Position numbers and translations under genes: made by a program. A DNA stretch of 64,000 bases from Candidatus Cloacimonadota bacterium. GTDB taxonomy: Bacteria > Cloacimonadota > Cloacimonadia > Cloacimonadales > Cloacimonadaceae. The stretch's first letter is position 1. The number at the start of each line of letters is the position of its first letter. The stretch lies in assembly GCA_029781115.1 (NCBI GenBank), contig JAKOXG010000004.1:124001-188000 (forward strand), written 5' to 3'. This document shows, piece after piece, positions 63,786 through 64,000 of this stretch. Below the pieces are notes generated by a model. The model saw only the letters and a program-made list of their open reading frames with translations. It had not been told where the DNA came from and ran no database searches.

Positions 63786-64000
63786 TTACTCTTGGCTTTT
63801 CGTGTGTTGAGATAGCACTTCGCTATATACTTTGTGGATCTTGTCTGCCGCTTCAGTCCAACGGATCTGATTAACTTCTTTCATGCCTCGGTAGCCCATA
63901 GTGATGCGCTTGTCGGGGTTTTCGATCAGGTTATTGATTGTATCAGCCATCAATTGCACATCCCAATAGTCCACTTTGTAGGCATTGTGCACCACTTCGG
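63786..64000 (-). CDS. glycosyltransferase (GT4-like), C-terminal fragment
   Basis: Only the last roughly 70 residues are in the window; the N-terminal part runs off the right edge. The visible piece (VDYWDVQLMADTINNLIENPDKRITMGYRG, then RWTEAADKIHKVYSEVL) matches the end of GT4-family glycosyltransferases, which close with a helix returning to the N-terminal domain. Being just upstream of GH57, it may be a glycogen/starch-synthase-like enzyme. Confidence 0.75.
   Translation of the reverse strand, partial: EVVHNAYKVDYWDVQLMADTINNLIENPDKRITMGYRGMKEVNQIRWTEAADKIHKVYSEVLSQHTKSQE

Overview
The window is a dense bacterial chromosome segment of mid GC content with no tRNA, rRNA operon, transposase, integrase or CRISPR array that I could see. 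The gene set points to Candidatus Cloacimonas or a close relative (phylum Cloacimonadota). The main reasons are a Bacteroidetes-style V-type ATPase operon with a DUF2764 subunit, a B12-dependent methylmalonyl-CoA mutase locus, secreted proteins ending in FlgD-like (Por-type) sorting domains, a DUF6754 membrane operon, and GH57/GT4 glycan genes. This placement is inference from protein families; I could not run a search.

Layout. 1-6657 (minus): V-type ATPase E-DUF2764-A-B-D-I, with I running off the left edge. 6887-10527 (minus): a phage-type lipoprotein, a phosphoglucosamine mutase and a PpiD/SurA-type foldase. 10758-13607 (minus): a very long MutL-family protein, divergent from a plus-strand operon (14325-21399) of divergent phosphoglycerate kinase, methylmalonyl-CoA mutase small and large subunits, the MeaB chaperone GTPase and a flavin-reductase-like protein. 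21673-28924 (minus): ftsY, a HEPN-nuclease-helicase fusion, DUF3467, secD and secF. 29016-32975 (plus): a tightly overlapping membrane protein, trmB, GAF/HD-GYP and dus unit. 33317-37795 (plus): GNAT, polysaccharide deacetylase, a cyclic-2,3-diphosphoglycerate-synthetase-like GTPase and carbamate kinase.

37820-50251 (minus) is a long co-oriented run: queC, ansA, two glycosyltransferases, rpsT, mtgA, DUF2851, then a five-gene membrane/lipoprotein set of unknown function (39507-43705), ending in a pyruvate-kinase-like/class II aldolase fusion. 50437-54188 (minus): an Omp28-like secreted protein and glnS. 54802-54895 holds an SRP (4.5S) RNA gene that no ORF reveals. 54960-59259 (plus): a multidomain M14 peptidase, a DUF192 lipoprotein and a divergent polysaccharide deacetylase. 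59265-64000 (minus): a GT4 fragment at the right edge, GH57, an atypical NtrC-type regulator, YbbR and TsaD.

The genes fit an anaerobe that ferments amino acids or propionate: methylmalonyl-CoA interconversion, an ion-translocating V-ATPase, carbamate kinase and asparaginase, and strong investment in Sec export (ftsY, SRP RNA, secDF, PpiD). The best candidates for undescribed biology are the PK/aldolase fusion and its upstream five-gene membrane operon, the extended MutL next to an odd phosphoglycerate kinase, and two families of intergenic repeats, one of which forms an inverted pair bracketing about 11.6 kb.
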